Below are positions 9,087 through 18,456 of a stretch of DNA of 64,000 nucleotides, in pieces. The notes beneath the pieces were generated by a model. The model worked only from the letters and a program-made list of their open reading frames with translations. It did no database searches and was not told the origin of the DNA. Source of the DNA: Schauerella fraxinea. Lineage in GTDB: Bacteria > Pseudomonadota > Gammaproteobacteria > Burkholderiales > Burkholderiaceae_B. The DNA is taken from assembly GCA_030849965.1 (NCBI GenBank), contig JAVDKL010000002.1, positions 682,001-746,000 of the forward strand, given 5' to 3'. Numbering within the stretch: position 1 is the first letter of the stretch; every line of letters begins with the position of its first letter. The translations under genes were made by a program, and so were the position numbers.

Positions 9087-9162
9087 GCTTTGCGCTTGTC
9101 GTTCTTGATGGCGGGATGTCGAATCGGCCCAAGGTATCGCCTGTTGCCTGATATCGGCTGGC

Positions 9163-10848
9163 TTATTCCGCCGCCTTCCGCTCCGCTTGCCGATCCACTT
9201 CGCGCAGTCGGCTGGGCAGCAATTCGCCTTGGCGCGCCAGCAGCGGATATGCGGTCGCACCCACGAGGTGCGAGTTGATGCTCTTCACATCCCGCAGGAT
9301 ATCCAGATAGATCGCACCGGCCTCGGCCACGTCGATGCGGCCAGACTTGATCAGATCCAGATGCTTCTCGGCGGCCTGGTTTTCGAGCACGCGGAAGTAC
9401 TCCTTCTCGGCTGCCAGTGCGCGCGCCTGCGGCACGTCCTCGTTCACAAACAACGCGGCCGCCTGCCGCTGATTATTAATCAGCCGTACCAGCGTCTCGT
9501 CCAACTGCTGCTTTTGTTGCGGCGTAAGTTGCACGGCCGTTTTGCGCAGCTTGCTCACGAACCCAAGCAGGCCGTGATGCGCGATGTCACCGGCATGGCC
9601 CATATTGCTGATGAAGGCGATGATGGAATCCAGCCGCACGCGGTCCTCGCGCGTCAGCGATTCGCTGTCCAGCGTGGCCAGATAGTGGGCGATCGCAAAC
9701 TCGAGCTTGTCGATCGCCCGGTCCATGGCGCGCGCCTGGAGCATACGGTGGCGGTTATCGCGCTTGAAGCCGGCACGGGCATACAGCAGCAAGGTTTGCA
9801 GCATGTCTGCCATGCGCAACGCTTCGCGCGAGGCATTGCCGAGGGCAAGCGCGGGGATGTCGTGCGCCGCGTCATCCAGATACTGCGGAATGCCGGGATC
9901 GTTGGGATCGATCCGCTTGGGCAGCCACCGCGTGAGCAATGCCGCATAGGGCGTGAGCAGTGGCATGAACACCAACGCGATCAAAACGTTGAATACGGTG
10001 TGGAAGTTGGCCACCGCACGCGAGGCGTCGGCCGCCATCTCCGTCATGGCCGGGGCGATCCAGGGCAGCAGCATCACGCCGACCAGCACGCCGGCCACGC
10101 GGGTGAGCAGATTGCCCAGCGGCAAGCGGCGCGAGGCGGGATCGTCGCCGCGCACGCCTTCGGTGAACGGATTGATGGCCGTGCCCAGGTTGGCGCCCAG
10201 CACCATGGCAAACGCCACCGGCGCGCCCACCAGGCCATGTTCGGCCAGACTCATGATCAGCACCACCACGGCCACGCTCGAATGCGCGGCCCAGGTGATG
10301 GCGGCTGCGAGCAGCACCGCGGCAAACGGTTGCGTGGCCAGCGCCTGCAGCACCACGCCCAGCATGGGGGCGTTTTGCAGCGGCTCGAAGAGCTCGACGA
10401 TCTGATGCAGCGAGAGCAGCAGCAGGCCCAACCCGATGGCCACGCGGCCCAGATCGCGGGGGCGGCCGGGCGGGTAACGGCGGAACAGCCAGACGCCCAC
10501 AAGAATCAAGATAGGCGAGAGCGCCGTCAGGTCGAACGACAGCAGTTGCACGATCAACGTGGTGCCTACGTTTGCCCCAAGCATCGCGGCCAAGGCCGGC
10601 ACCAGGCCCACCACACCGCCGGCGGCAAAGCCGGCGATCATCAACCCGGTGGCGGTACTGCTCTGCAGCGCGGCGGTAATCCCGAGCCCGGCGGCAAACG
10701 CGCGCATGCGGGTACCCAGCGCACGGCTGAGGGTGGCACCGAGGGCGGCGCCGAAAGCGCGTTGGACGCCGGTTTGCACCATATGCACGCCCCAGAGCAA
10801 CAGGGCGACGAAACCGGCGAAATCGAGCAGAGCAATGAGTGCGGACAT
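9163..10848 (-). CDS. Na/Pi cotransporter family protein with C-terminal PhoU-like domain
   Basis: A 561-residue inner-membrane protein of the NptA/YjbB type, which moves phosphate with sodium. The two inverted repeats each contain the hallmark serine pair: AALQSSTATG at about residues 59-68 and the shorter AHSSVAVVV in the second repeat. About eight hydrophobic segments fill the first 320 residues. The C-terminal 200 residues are helical and charged, like PhoU. Monocistronic between the terminator and gspF. Confidence 0.9.
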   Translation of the reverse strand: MSALIALLDFAGFVALLLWGVHMVQTGVQRAFGAALGATLSRALGTRMRAFAAGLGITAALQSSTATGLMIAGFAAGGVVGLVPALAAMLGANVGTTLIVQLLSFDLTALSPILILVGVWLFRRYPPGRPRDLGRVAIGLGLLLLSLHQIVELFEPLQNAPMLGVVLQALATQPFAAVLLAAAITWAAHSSVAVVVLIMSLAEHGLVGAPVAFAMVLGANLGTAINPFTEGVRGDDPASRRLPLGNLLTRVAGVLVGVMLLPWIAPAMTEMAADASRAVANFHTVFNVLIALVFMPLLTPYAALLTRWLPKRIDPNDPGIPQYLDDAAHDIPALALGNASREALRMADMLQTLLLYARAGFKRDNRHRMLQARAMDRAIDKLEFAIAHYLATLDSESLTREDRVRLDSIIAFISNMGHAGDIAHHGLLGFVSKLRKTAVQLTPQQKQQLDETLVRLINNQRQAAALFVNEDVPQARALAAEKEYFRVLENQAAEKHLDLIKSGRIDVAEAGAIYLDILRDVKSINSHLVGATAYPLLARQGELLPSRLREVDRQAERKAAE

Positions 10849-10894
10849 GACAAGACGGCGCTCATAGGCGCCGCGCAGGACTTTCAGCCCGCAA

Positions 10895-12103
10895 TCATCG
10901 CACGAGTTGGTTGATTTCCAGAATAGGCATCATCACGGCCAGGACAATCAACAACACCACGCCGCCCATCACCAGAATCAGGGCAGGCTCGAGCAAGGCC
11001 GTCATGGCCATGGCCCGGCGTTCGAGCTCGCGCGACAAGGTTTGCGCGCCGCGGGTAAGCAGCGCTGGCAATTGACCCGTGCGTTCGCCGCTGGCGATCA
11101 GGTGGATGATGAGCGAGGGGAAGACTTTCTGGGCCCCCAGCGCGGCCGAGAGCGGCGTGCCTTCGCGCACTCGCGCAGTGGCGTCGGCGACGGCGATGCG
11201 TAATTGATCGTTGCTGAGCGTTTGCCGTGCCGCTTCGAGCGCCTGTAGCAGCGGCACGCCGCTACCGGTAAGGATGGCCAGCGTGGAAGCAAACCGCGCC
11301 GCATTCACCCCCAACACGAAGCGCCCCATCAGCGGCAGCTTGAGCACGCGTCGATGCCATTGCAAGCGCGCGGCCGGTTGGCGCAAGCCGTACCGCCACA
11401 GCGAGATCGCCGCACCCAGCACCACCACGCCGATCAGCCCCCACTCGCGCACGGCGTCGCTCGCGGCCAGCATCATGCGGGTGAGCAGCGGTAATTCCTG
11501 TTTGACTTGCGAAAACGCGGTCACCACTTGCGGAACCACATAGCCCAAGAGAAAGAACACGATCACGACCGACACACTGGCCACCACCACCGGATAGATA
11601 AACGCGGTGAGCACCTTACCGCGCAAGGCGTTGCGCTCTTCGATGTACTCGGCGAGCTTTTCCATCACCAACGCCAAGTCGCCAGAGGCTTCGCCGGCCG
11701 CGATCAAGGCCCGATAGATCTCGGGAAAATCACGTGGCCGCGAGGCTAGCGCATCGGCCAGGCGATGGCCGGCGCGCACGTCGGCCCGCACGCCGTTGAG
11801 CAACGCCGCCAAGTGCTTTTTTTCGGTTTGCTCCAGCGTGGCGCTCAACGCGGCATCCAGCGGCAAACGCGCCGCGAGCAGGCTGGCAAGTTGCCGCGTC
11901 ATCCACGCCAGATCCGAATCCGACGCGCGCGGTTGAAACGGCATCTTCGATACCGTGGAGCCATCGCGTGCGGCATCGGTTTTAAGCGGCAGCAGACCGC
12001 GGGCACGCAACAGGTTGCGCGCGCCGCGCATCGTATCGGCATCGATCGAGCCGCGCACGATCTTGCCGTGCGCGTCGGTGGCTTCGAAATTGAAAGAGGG
12101 CAT
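10895..12103 (-). CDS. gspF: Type II secretion inner-membrane platform protein GspF
   Basis: Polytopic platform protein of the type II secretion machine, which couples the GspE ATPase to pseudopilus assembly. Length is 402 residues, as expected. The N-terminus MPSFNFEATDAHGK is diagnostic, so the start was set at the internal ATG (12103) rather than at the 36-residue longer frame. Two T2SF cytoplasmic repeats and three membrane segments are visible. It is read divergently from gspD, unlike the common D-E-F order. Confidence 0.92.
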   Translation of the reverse strand: MPSFNFEATDAHGKIVRGSIDADTMRGARNLLRARGLLPLKTDAARDGSTVSKMPFQPRASDSDLAWMTRQLASLLAARLPLDAALSATLEQTEKKHLAALLNGVRADVRAGHRLADALASRPRDFPEIYRALIAAGEASGDLALVMEKLAEYIEERNALRGKVLTAFIYPVVVASVSVVIVFFLLGYVVPQVVTAFSQVKQELPLLTRMMLAASDAVREWGLIGVVVLGAAISLWRYGLRQPAARLQWHRRVLKLPLMGRFVLGVNAARFASTLAILTGSGVPLLQALEAARQTLSNDQLRIAVADATARVREGTPLSAALGAQKVFPSLIIHLIASGERTGQLPALLTRGAQTLSRELERRAMAMTALLEPALILVMGGVVLLIVLAVMMPILEINQLVR

Positions 12104-12216
12104 GAGGGCATTTCGACATAACTCACAGGCCTCTACCATGACAATGAAATATGACCGTAATGTTGCAGTACCCCCCCGTATACTCAGCCGCATTTCATGT
12201 CTTATACACAATCGTC

Positions 12217-14946
12217 ATGCGCCGCTCAGCCCCGCTACGCCTTGCTCTCTGCCTGTTGACCGCTGTCTGCAGCAGCGTGCCGCCGCCCGCTTTTTCGGCG
12301 CAAGTAAACGACAATCGTGTCACATTAAATTTTGTGGACACCGACATTCCCGCCGTATTGCGGGCGTTGTCGCTGTTCACCAAAAAGAACTTCCTGGTCG
12401 ACCCGCGCGTAAAAGGCACGATGACCCTGGTCTCGGAGCGGCCCGTCGATCGCGAGACGGCGCTGGATATGTTGACGGGGTCACTGCGCATGCAGGGGCT
12501 TGCGATGGTGGACGTGGGCGGCGTCACCCGCGTGGTGCCCGAAGCGGACGGCAAACTGCAAGGCAGTCGCGTGGCATCTGGTGAGCGCGTACGCGCCACG
12601 GTGCCGGATATCGGTGGCGGTTATCGGGTGGCCGAAGGCGCATCAAAGCGTGCGGCTTCCGGCGCATCCAGCTCGGCGCCCCGCGCAAGCAGCAATCGCG
12701 CGCCGATCTCGGTGGCCGAGTTCGATCGCGGCGGGCGGGGCAGCGAAATGCTCACGCGCGTGTTTCCGCTCAAATACGAGAACGCCGCCAACCTGGTACC
12801 CGTGCTGCGCCCCATGGTGCCGCCCAACAATCCCGTCAACGCCTATCCCGGCAACAACACCATCGTCGTGACCGACTACGCCGACAACCTGGAGCGCATC
12901 GCGCAGGTGATCGCGCGCATCGATGTGCCCACTTCGATGGACACCGATGTGGTGCCGGTGCGCAACGGCATCGCGTCCGACATCGCGATGATGGCCTCAC
13001 AACTGCTCGACGCACAAGGCGGCGATGCCTCGCAACGCCTGGGCATCGTGGCCGATCCGCGCACCAACAGCGTCATCATCCGTTCGGGGTCACCCGCTCG
13101 CACGCAACTCGCGCGCGACCTGGTGCGCAAGCTCGATACCGATAACCAACGCCCCGGCAACCTGCACGTGGTGTATCTGCGCAACGCACAAGCCGTGCGG
13201 CTGGCCGAAGTGCTCGGCGGGTTGCTGTCAGGCCAGAGCGGGCAGAGCGCAAGCGCCAGTGGCAACGGCGGTTCGGGCTCGCAGGGCAGCCGCTTTGGCG
13301 GCAGTGGATCGCAAGGCGGTTCACGATCGGGGGCGTCATCGGGCCGTGGCAACAGCGGCGGTTTGAGCGGCATGGGCGGCATGGGTGGCTCATCCTCCTC
13401 GTCTTCTGGCGGGGCAGGCGGCGCGAGCACCACCAACGCCATCGACCGGGGCGACGGCAATGCCATGCAGCCGGTGTCGTTCTCGGCCGGGGGCGCCACG
13501 GTGCAAGCCGACCCCACCACCAACACCCTCATCATTTCCGCGCCCGAGCCGCTCTATCGCAGCTTGCGCGAAGTGATCGACGCCCTCGATCAGCGCCGCG
13601 CGCAAGTGCTGGTGGAAAGCTTGATCGTTGAAGTGACGGACCAGCAAGCGGCCGAGTTCGGCATTCAGTGGATGGGCGCAACCAACGGCCTGGGCGCCAA
13701 CGGCCGCTCGATCATCGGTGGCGTCAATGCCGGCGGCACCAGCCTCAATCCCAACGGCGCAACGGGCATCGACGTGTTGCCGCGCGGTTTGAATGTCGGA
13801 TTGGTGAGCGGCACGATCGACATCCCCGGCGTGGGCGCCATTCTCGACCTGAACATCCTGGCGCGCGCGCTCAACACCACGGGCAGCGCAAACATCCTCT
13901 CCACCCCAAACTTGCTCACGCTGGACAACGAAGCGGCCAGCATCCTGGTGGGTAAAACGGTGCCGTTCGTCACCGGCCAATACGTCACATCCGGCAGCGA
14001 CAGCAGCAGCAATCCGTTTCAGACCATCGAGCGCGAAGACATCGGCTTGAAGCTCAATATTCGTCCGCAGATCTCCGAGGGCGGTGCCGTCAAACTCGAT
14101 ATTTATCAGGAAGTGAGCAGCATCGATCAGGCGCAATCCACGATCAGCAGTGGCCTGGTCACCAACAAACGCGCGATCGACACGAGTGTGCTGATCGACG
14201 ATGGCCAGATCATCGTGCTGGGCGGCTTGCTGGAGGATTCGGTATCGAACACGCAAGACTCCGTGCCGCTGTTGGGATCGATCCCGATCTTGGGCGCTCT
14301 GTTTCGCTACGACTCGCGCCAGCGCACCAAGACCAACCTGATGGTGTTCCTGCGACCGCATGTGCTGCGCGATGCGCAGGCCGGCGCCAGCGTCACGCTC
14401 GACCGCTATGACTACATGCGTCGTGCGCAGAGCGCCGCACAGCCGGGCAAGCATTGGCTGCTGCCCGACATGCAAGCCCCCATCCTGCCGCCCGCCAACG
14501 TGCGTGCCGTGGGCCAGCGCGGCGGCGCACACGATCTGCGTCCTGAGGCCGCAGCGCAAACGCTGCTGCAACCCGCACCCGAAACCACGCAATCGTTTGC
14601 AGTGCGCCAGTTGCCGCGACGGCCGGAAGATTCGATGCGCGATCAGCCGATTCGCGCCAATGTGCCGCTGGGCGTGAGCATCGCCACCGATCCCGCCGCC
14701 CTGTACGGCTCGCGCGACACGGCCAACACCACGTTGCAGATTGCGGCGGTGGCGACCGAAGCGGATGCCAACGCGGTGGCGCAGCGCGTCCGCATGAGCG
14801 GCCTCACGCCTTCGGTGCAACCGGGGCCGGGCAATCAAGGCTATGTGGTGCGCACGTACGTGTCGCGCGACTCGACTACCGTGGACACCACGTTGAACGT
14901 GCTTCGCCAATTGGGGTATCGGCCCGAACTCGTGACGCATCTGTGA
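12217..14946 (+). CDS. gspD: Type II secretion outer-membrane secretin GspD
   Basis: Forms the outer-membrane channel. It has a signal peptide (about 1-28), an N0 domain (VTLNFVDTDIPAVLRALS), three N1-N3 repeats, a Gly/Ser-rich insertion at about residues 350-405, and a secretin core ending in VPLLGSIPILGALFR. At 909 residues it is longer than usual: about 180 residues follow the secretin core, the last ~70 resembling a SPOR domain. The start at 12217 gives a proper signal peptide; a 22-residue longer frame does not. Divergent from gspF, with gspE following after about 100 nt. Confidence 0.92.
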   Translation: MRRSAPLRLALCLLTAVCSSVPPPAFSAQVNDNRVTLNFVDTDIPAVLRALSLFTKKNFLVDPRVKGTMTLVSERPVDRETALDMLTGSLRMQGLAMVDVGGVTRVVPEADGKLQGSRVASGERVRATVPDIGGGYRVAEGASKRAASGASSSAPRASSNRAPISVAEFDRGGRGSEMLTRVFPLKYENAANLVPVLRPMVPPNNPVNAYPGNNTIVVTDYADNLERIAQVIARIDVPTSMDTDVVPVRNGIASDIAMMASQLLDAQGGDASQRLGIVADPRTNSVIIRSGSPARTQLARDLVRKLDTDNQRPGNLHVVYLRNAQAVRLAEVLGGLLSGQSGQSASASGNGGSGSQGSRFGGSGSQGGSRSGASSGRGNSGGLSGMGGMGGSSSSSSGGAGGASTTNAIDRGDGNAMQPVSFSAGGATVQADPTTNTLIISAPEPLYRSLREVIDALDQRRAQVLVESLIVEVTDQQAAEFGIQWMGATNGLGANGRSIIGGVNAGGTSLNPNGATGIDVLPRGLNVGLVSGTIDIPGVGAILDLNILARALNTTGSANILSTPNLLTLDNEAASILVGKTVPFVTGQYVTSGSDSSSNPFQTIEREDIGLKLNIRPQISEGGAVKLDIYQEVSSIDQAQSTISSGLVTNKRAIDTSVLIDDGQIIVLGGLLEDSVSNTQDSVPLLGSIPILGALFRYDSRQRTKTNLMVFLRPHVLRDAQAGASVTLDRYDYMRRAQSAAQPGKHWLLPDMQAPILPPANVRAVGQRGGAHDLRPEAAAQTLLQPAPETTQSFAVRQLPRRPEDSMRDQPIRANVPLGVSIATDPAALYGSRDTANTTLQIAAVATEADANAVAQRVRMSGLTPSVQPGPGNQGYVVRTYVSRDSTTVDTTLNVLRQLGYRPELVTHL

Positions 14947-15052
14947 TGGCAACCTTCGAATCGAGCGCTCAAATCACTGCACTTGAGAGCGCTATCCATG
15001 CTGCCTTTTGGTTGGCAGCCGATGCAGAACCTCACCTGGCGGGGAAGATCCG

Positions 15053-16477
15053 ATGAGCATGCACCCACTGCCTTATATGTGGGCACGTGCGCATCGCGCG
15101 GTACTGTCGTTACGCCCGGGCGCCGAGCGCCTGCTTACCAGCACGCGCACCCCCGCCTGGGCCATCGACGAAATACGCCGCTGCCATGGCGACTGGCCAC
15201 AAGTGGAAGTGGACGACGCCGAACTCGAAACCCTGCTCACCACCGCGTATAGCGACACCGGCGATGCCGCATCGGTGGTAGGTGCCGCCGAAACCGAGAT
15301 CGACCTCGATCGCTTGCTGCAGGACATGCCCGAGATCGCCGATCTGCTCGACGTGCAGGACGACGCGCCCGTGATTCGCATGATCAATGCGCTCTTCACT
15401 CAGGCCGCGCGCGACAACGCCAGCGATATCCACATCGAGCCCTTCGAAACGCATTCGGTGGTGCGCTATCGCGTCGACGGCACGCTGCGCGATGTGGTCA
15501 GCCCGCGCAAGGCGCTACACGCCGCGCTCATCTCGCGCATCAAGATCATGGCGCAGATGGACATCGCCGAGAAACGTCTGCCGCAGGATGGCCGTATCGC
15601 CTTGCGCGTGGGGGGCAGGGCCATCGACGTGCGTGTGTCGACCCTGCCGACCGGGCACGGTGAGCGCGCCGTGCTGCGCTTGCTGGACAAGGAAGCAGGG
15701 CGCCTGCAGCTTGAAAAGCTGGGCCTCGCCGGCCCCTTGCTCAAAGACTTCGACCGATTGATCCGACAGCCGCACGGCATCGTGCTGGTGACCGGGCCTA
15801 CCGGCAGCGGCAAGACCACTACGCTGTATGCCGCGCTCTCGCGGCTGGACTCGGCCACGAGCAACATCCTTACCGTGGAAGACCCGATCGAATACGACTT
15901 GCCCGGCATCGGCCAAACGCAAGTCAATGCCAAGATCGACATGAGCTTTGCCTTGGCCCTGCGCGCCATGCTGCGCCAGGATCCCGACGTCATCATGATC
16001 GGCGAAATCCGCGATCTCGAAACCGCGCAAATCGCCGTGCAGGCCTCGCTCACCGGGCATTTGGTGCTCGCGACCCTGCACACCAACGATGCAGTGTCAG
16101 CGGTCACGCGTCTCACCGACATGGGCGTAGAACCGTTCCTGCTGTCGTCGTCGCTCTTGGGTGTGTTGGCCCAGCGGCTGGTGCGGCGCCTGTGCGTGCA
16201 TTGCCGCGAGCCGGCGCCGGATCGTCCCGGCACCTATCGCGCCGTGGGATGCAACCAGTGCAACCACACCGGCTACAGCGGTCGTACCGGGATTCATGAA
16301 CTCTTCGTGGTGGACGATGGTTTGCGCAAGCTGATTCACGAAGAAGACGGCGAACAGGATCTGCGCATCGCGGCCAGAAAGGCCGGGATGCAAACCATGC
16401 GAGAGGATGGGGAGCGTTGGATCTCGACAGGCACAACGTCGCCCGAGGAGATCGTGCGAGTGACGCGCGACGGCTAG
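15053..16477 (+). CDS. gspE: Type II secretion ATPase GspE
   Basis: Cytoplasmic hexameric ATPase powering the pseudopilus; 474 residues. Walker A is GPTGSGKTTT, the Asp box and Walker B are in DPDVIMIGEIRD, the His box is LATLHTNDA, and a zinc-binding C-x2-C...C-x2-C element is visible (LCVHC and GCNQC). The start was chosen at the ATG preceded by GGGGAAG; the frame extends 15 codons further without a ribosome site. No gspC or gspG-N genes follow, so the rest of the machine must be encoded elsewhere or be missing. Confidence 0.93.
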   Translation: MSMHPLPYMWARAHRAVLSLRPGAERLLTSTRTPAWAIDEIRRCHGDWPQVEVDDAELETLLTTAYSDTGDAASVVGAAETEIDLDRLLQDMPEIADLLDVQDDAPVIRMINALFTQAARDNASDIHIEPFETHSVVRYRVDGTLRDVVSPRKALHAALISRIKIMAQMDIAEKRLPQDGRIALRVGGRAIDVRVSTLPTGHGERAVLRLLDKEAGRLQLEKLGLAGPLLKDFDRLIRQPHGIVLVTGPTGSGKTTTLYAALSRLDSATSNILTVEDPIEYDLPGIGQTQVNAKIDMSFALALRAMLRQDPDVIMIGEIRDLETAQIAVQASLTGHLVLATLHTNDAVSAVTRLTDMGVEPFLLSSSLLGVLAQRLVRRLCVHCREPAPDRPGTYRAVGCNQCNHTGYSGRTGIHELFVVDDGLRKLIHEEDGEQDLRIAARKAGMQTMREDGERWISTGTTSPEEIVRVTRDG

Positions 16478-16479
16478 AT

Positions 16480-16899
16480 TTATTTCGTTCGGGGCGCGCT
16501 GAGCATCTCGTTGAGCTTGTCGCGACCGAAGGCGCGGCTGGCCTGCGGTACGAACTCGCTCATCATCGGCGAGCCTTTGCCAAACGCGTAATAGCGCACA
16601 TTGATCAGGCCCACCGAGCCGATCAGACCGACCACGTTGTTGACGTCATCGAGCTTCAACTGCGAATCCGCCAGCACGGCCACGGGCGTCTCGCGACCCC
16701 GCGCCGGATCGCCTGCCACCGCGCCCAACGTGCGACCGAGCTCGTCGAACGTAAGGCGCTTCTTGGCGTTATCCACCGAGTAGGTCGGATACTTCGCGCC
16801 CTTGGCTGTGGGGTAGGCCTGCACCACGACGGGCTCGGCAGCGATCGCCGCCACGCTCAAGGTAAGGCCGGCCAGCGCACTGATAAGGTGTTTGATCAT
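16480..16899 (-). CDS. Small exported protein, candidate immunity protein for the adjacent amidase effector
   Basis: A 139-residue protein with a clear Sec signal peptide (MIKHLISALAGLTLSVAAIAA), hence periplasmic. The ATG at 16899 sits 10 nt from an AGGAG site; an upstream GTG at 16908 is too close to that site. I do not recognise the mature domain. The gene starts 5 nt after the stop of a peptidoglycan-amidase-like gene on the same strand. A hydrolase followed by a small periplasmic protein is the standard layout of amidase effector/immunity pairs, so immunity is inferred from context only. Confidence 0.7.
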   Translation of the reverse strand: MIKHLISALAGLTLSVAAIAAEPVVVQAYPTAKGAKYPTYSVDNAKKRLTFDELGRTLGAVAGDPARGRETPVAVLADSQLKLDDVNNVVGLIGSVGLINVRYYAFGKGSPMMSEFVPQASRAFGRDKLNEMLSAPRTK

Positions 16900-16904
16900 G
16901 GGTT

Positions 16905-17678
16905 TCACTCTCCTGTGTAGCGACGATAACGCGTAGCAGGATTATTCTCGAATTGCCCGGCAATCGGATACACGCTGTCTTCATGCGCGCTCATGTTTGT
17001 GAGCTGCCCGCTACCCAGATCCACGATCAAGCCCGTGTGCCCGGAGTACCGTGCACCACCGCCGCTCAACGCATACGCGGCCACATCGCCCGCTTGCGGC
17101 GCTTCGCCTTGATCGATCAATCGCCAACCGGGAATGCGCGTGCCCGGATGTGCCCACTCGGCGGCCAGCGGTTGGCGACCCATCACTGCGGCGGCAGCAC
17201 CCGCTTCGCGAATCACGTCGATCACAAACTTATTGCACTTGTTGGTGTTGGCCGCGAAGTCGCCTTTCGCGACTGCAAATGCCCACGCCTTGCTGTTGTT
17301 GTGCATGACGGCCACGCGATTGATGCGCGCGCGGCGATCCACGTTGGCGGCCGATCCTTCGCTGTTACCCGCCGAGGTGCCCGACTGCGCCAACGCGCTC
17401 CGATTGGTGCGGGTTTCCATGCGAAACACTTCGGGGCGCTGCTGCAGCGTTTGCAGCGTACGGCCGCCCACATCGACCACGCCGTCAGGTGCGCCCATGC
17501 CCATGGCCTTCTGAAAGCCCTTGATGGCGCTGGCCGTTTGCGTGCCAAACAAACGGTCTTCTTTCAGGGGGGTAGCGCCGGGTACCCGACGAATATGGCC
17601 ATTGAGCAGCTTCTGAATCGCGCCCACGTCTTGCGGCTTATTGGCCCGGCCCATGCCTACGGCTGAAGTAATCGACAC
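16905..17678 (-). CDS. Peptidoglycan-binding amidase/NlpC-like protein, probable antibacterial effector
   Basis: A 257-residue protein without a signal peptide. Residues 1-80 form a peptidoglycan-binding-like domain (SITSAVGMG, DVGAIQKLLN, GVVDVGGRTLQTL) of the kind fused to type VI secretion effectors. Residues 120-250 look like a Cys/His amidase: C148 in NKCNKFVIDVIREAG and H214 in YSGHTGLIVD. GTG at 17678 was chosen because AGGAG lies 8 nt upstream and the N-terminus then matches effector families; an ATG 33 nt upstream has no site. A signal-less murein hydrolase with a periplasmic neighbour suggests export by a contractile or other specialised system. Family of the catalytic domain is inferred. 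Confidence 0.75.
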   Translation of the reverse strand: MSITSAVGMGRANKPQDVGAIQKLLNGHIRRVPGATPLKEDRLFGTQTASAIKGFQKAMGMGAPDGVVDVGGRTLQTLQQRPEVFRMETRTNRSALAQSGTSAGNSEGSAANVDRRARINRVAVMHNNSKAWAFAVAKGDFAANTNKCNKFVIDVIREAGAAAAVMGRQPLAAEWAHPGTRIPGWRLIDQGEAPQAGDVAAYALSGGGARYSGHTGLIVDLGSGQLTNMSAHEDSVYPIAGQFENNPATRYRRYTGE

Positions 17679-17927
17679 GCCCGCATCTCCTGTTGGTAAT
17701 GAAGGCCGCATTACATCGGGTCGGACGGATTAGAGCTGTGACATACGGATTTGGTGGCAGTTTTTACGGGTTTGAAACATGTTGGCGAGTATCTTGATGG
17801 CAAGGTCATGGGACGCTAATTGCGCTTCCAATGTCGAGACTCCCCGCCCGCGAGGTCACGCTGGAATCTTGCATACCTCCCAGTATGGAAGATTGCTGTG
17901 AACTAGCTGTGCTGCTGTCCATCTCCT

Positions 17928-18140
17928 TTGACATCCGCTGCACTTGCCTTAATTGCTACCGGATCTGCGATTGCAACGGTTCGTATTTGGCCGAAGGACG
18001 ATAGCGACGCAATCAAGCATAAGCATGAAAATCTTCCGCTCAATCATCCACACCTCAAGGATGCAACGTTTGATGGCAAGCGTCACAGTCATGAGCATCC
18101 ATTCGTAATCGATGGCAAACATCCTGAGTGGCCGCGTTTG
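17928..18140 (+). pseudogene. C-terminal remnant of an MFS transporter
   Basis: An open stretch with one hydrophobic segment (ALALIATGSAIATVRIWP) followed by a His-rich tail (HKHENLPLNHPHL, HSHEHPFVIDGKHPEWP). That tail is typical of the cytoplasmic end of a group of MFS transporters. No upstream transporter sequence remains, and after about 18140 the similarity stops. A truncated leftover, not a gene. Confidence 0.5.
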
Positions 18141-18456
18141 GGGGCCCTCATAGGCGATGTCGTGTTTGCGTTACACCGCTTTGGAGGGCAACCATTGAGG
18201 TTGCGTGCTCGATGTTCCGGATATGCGCCAGTGGCAGATTCGACTTCCAAACTTTACGTGTAAGCTGCGTAGGCCCAGCTTGCCTAGTGAGCTCTCCCAA
18301 TGCGCCTGAGTCCTTGGATAAACTGCCTCCAGGATCAAAGCAAAGTGCGCTTGGCGTGCTGACGCAAACCTGCGCGTCACCTCGCATTTCCTGGCATTCA
18401 GCGCGCGAATCTGCCTCCGTTTGCTGCACCTCCTGTCTCATCTTCTCTGCTTCCCA

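Noticed and set aside
9187-10914. 575-codon rightward open frame across the Na/Pi cotransporter
   Set aside because: Very Gln/His/Gly-rich antisense translation; the opposite strand has transporter motifs and membrane segments.
13390-14952. 520-codon leftward frame across gspD
   Set aside because: Antisense shadow; the sense frame encodes a complete secretin.
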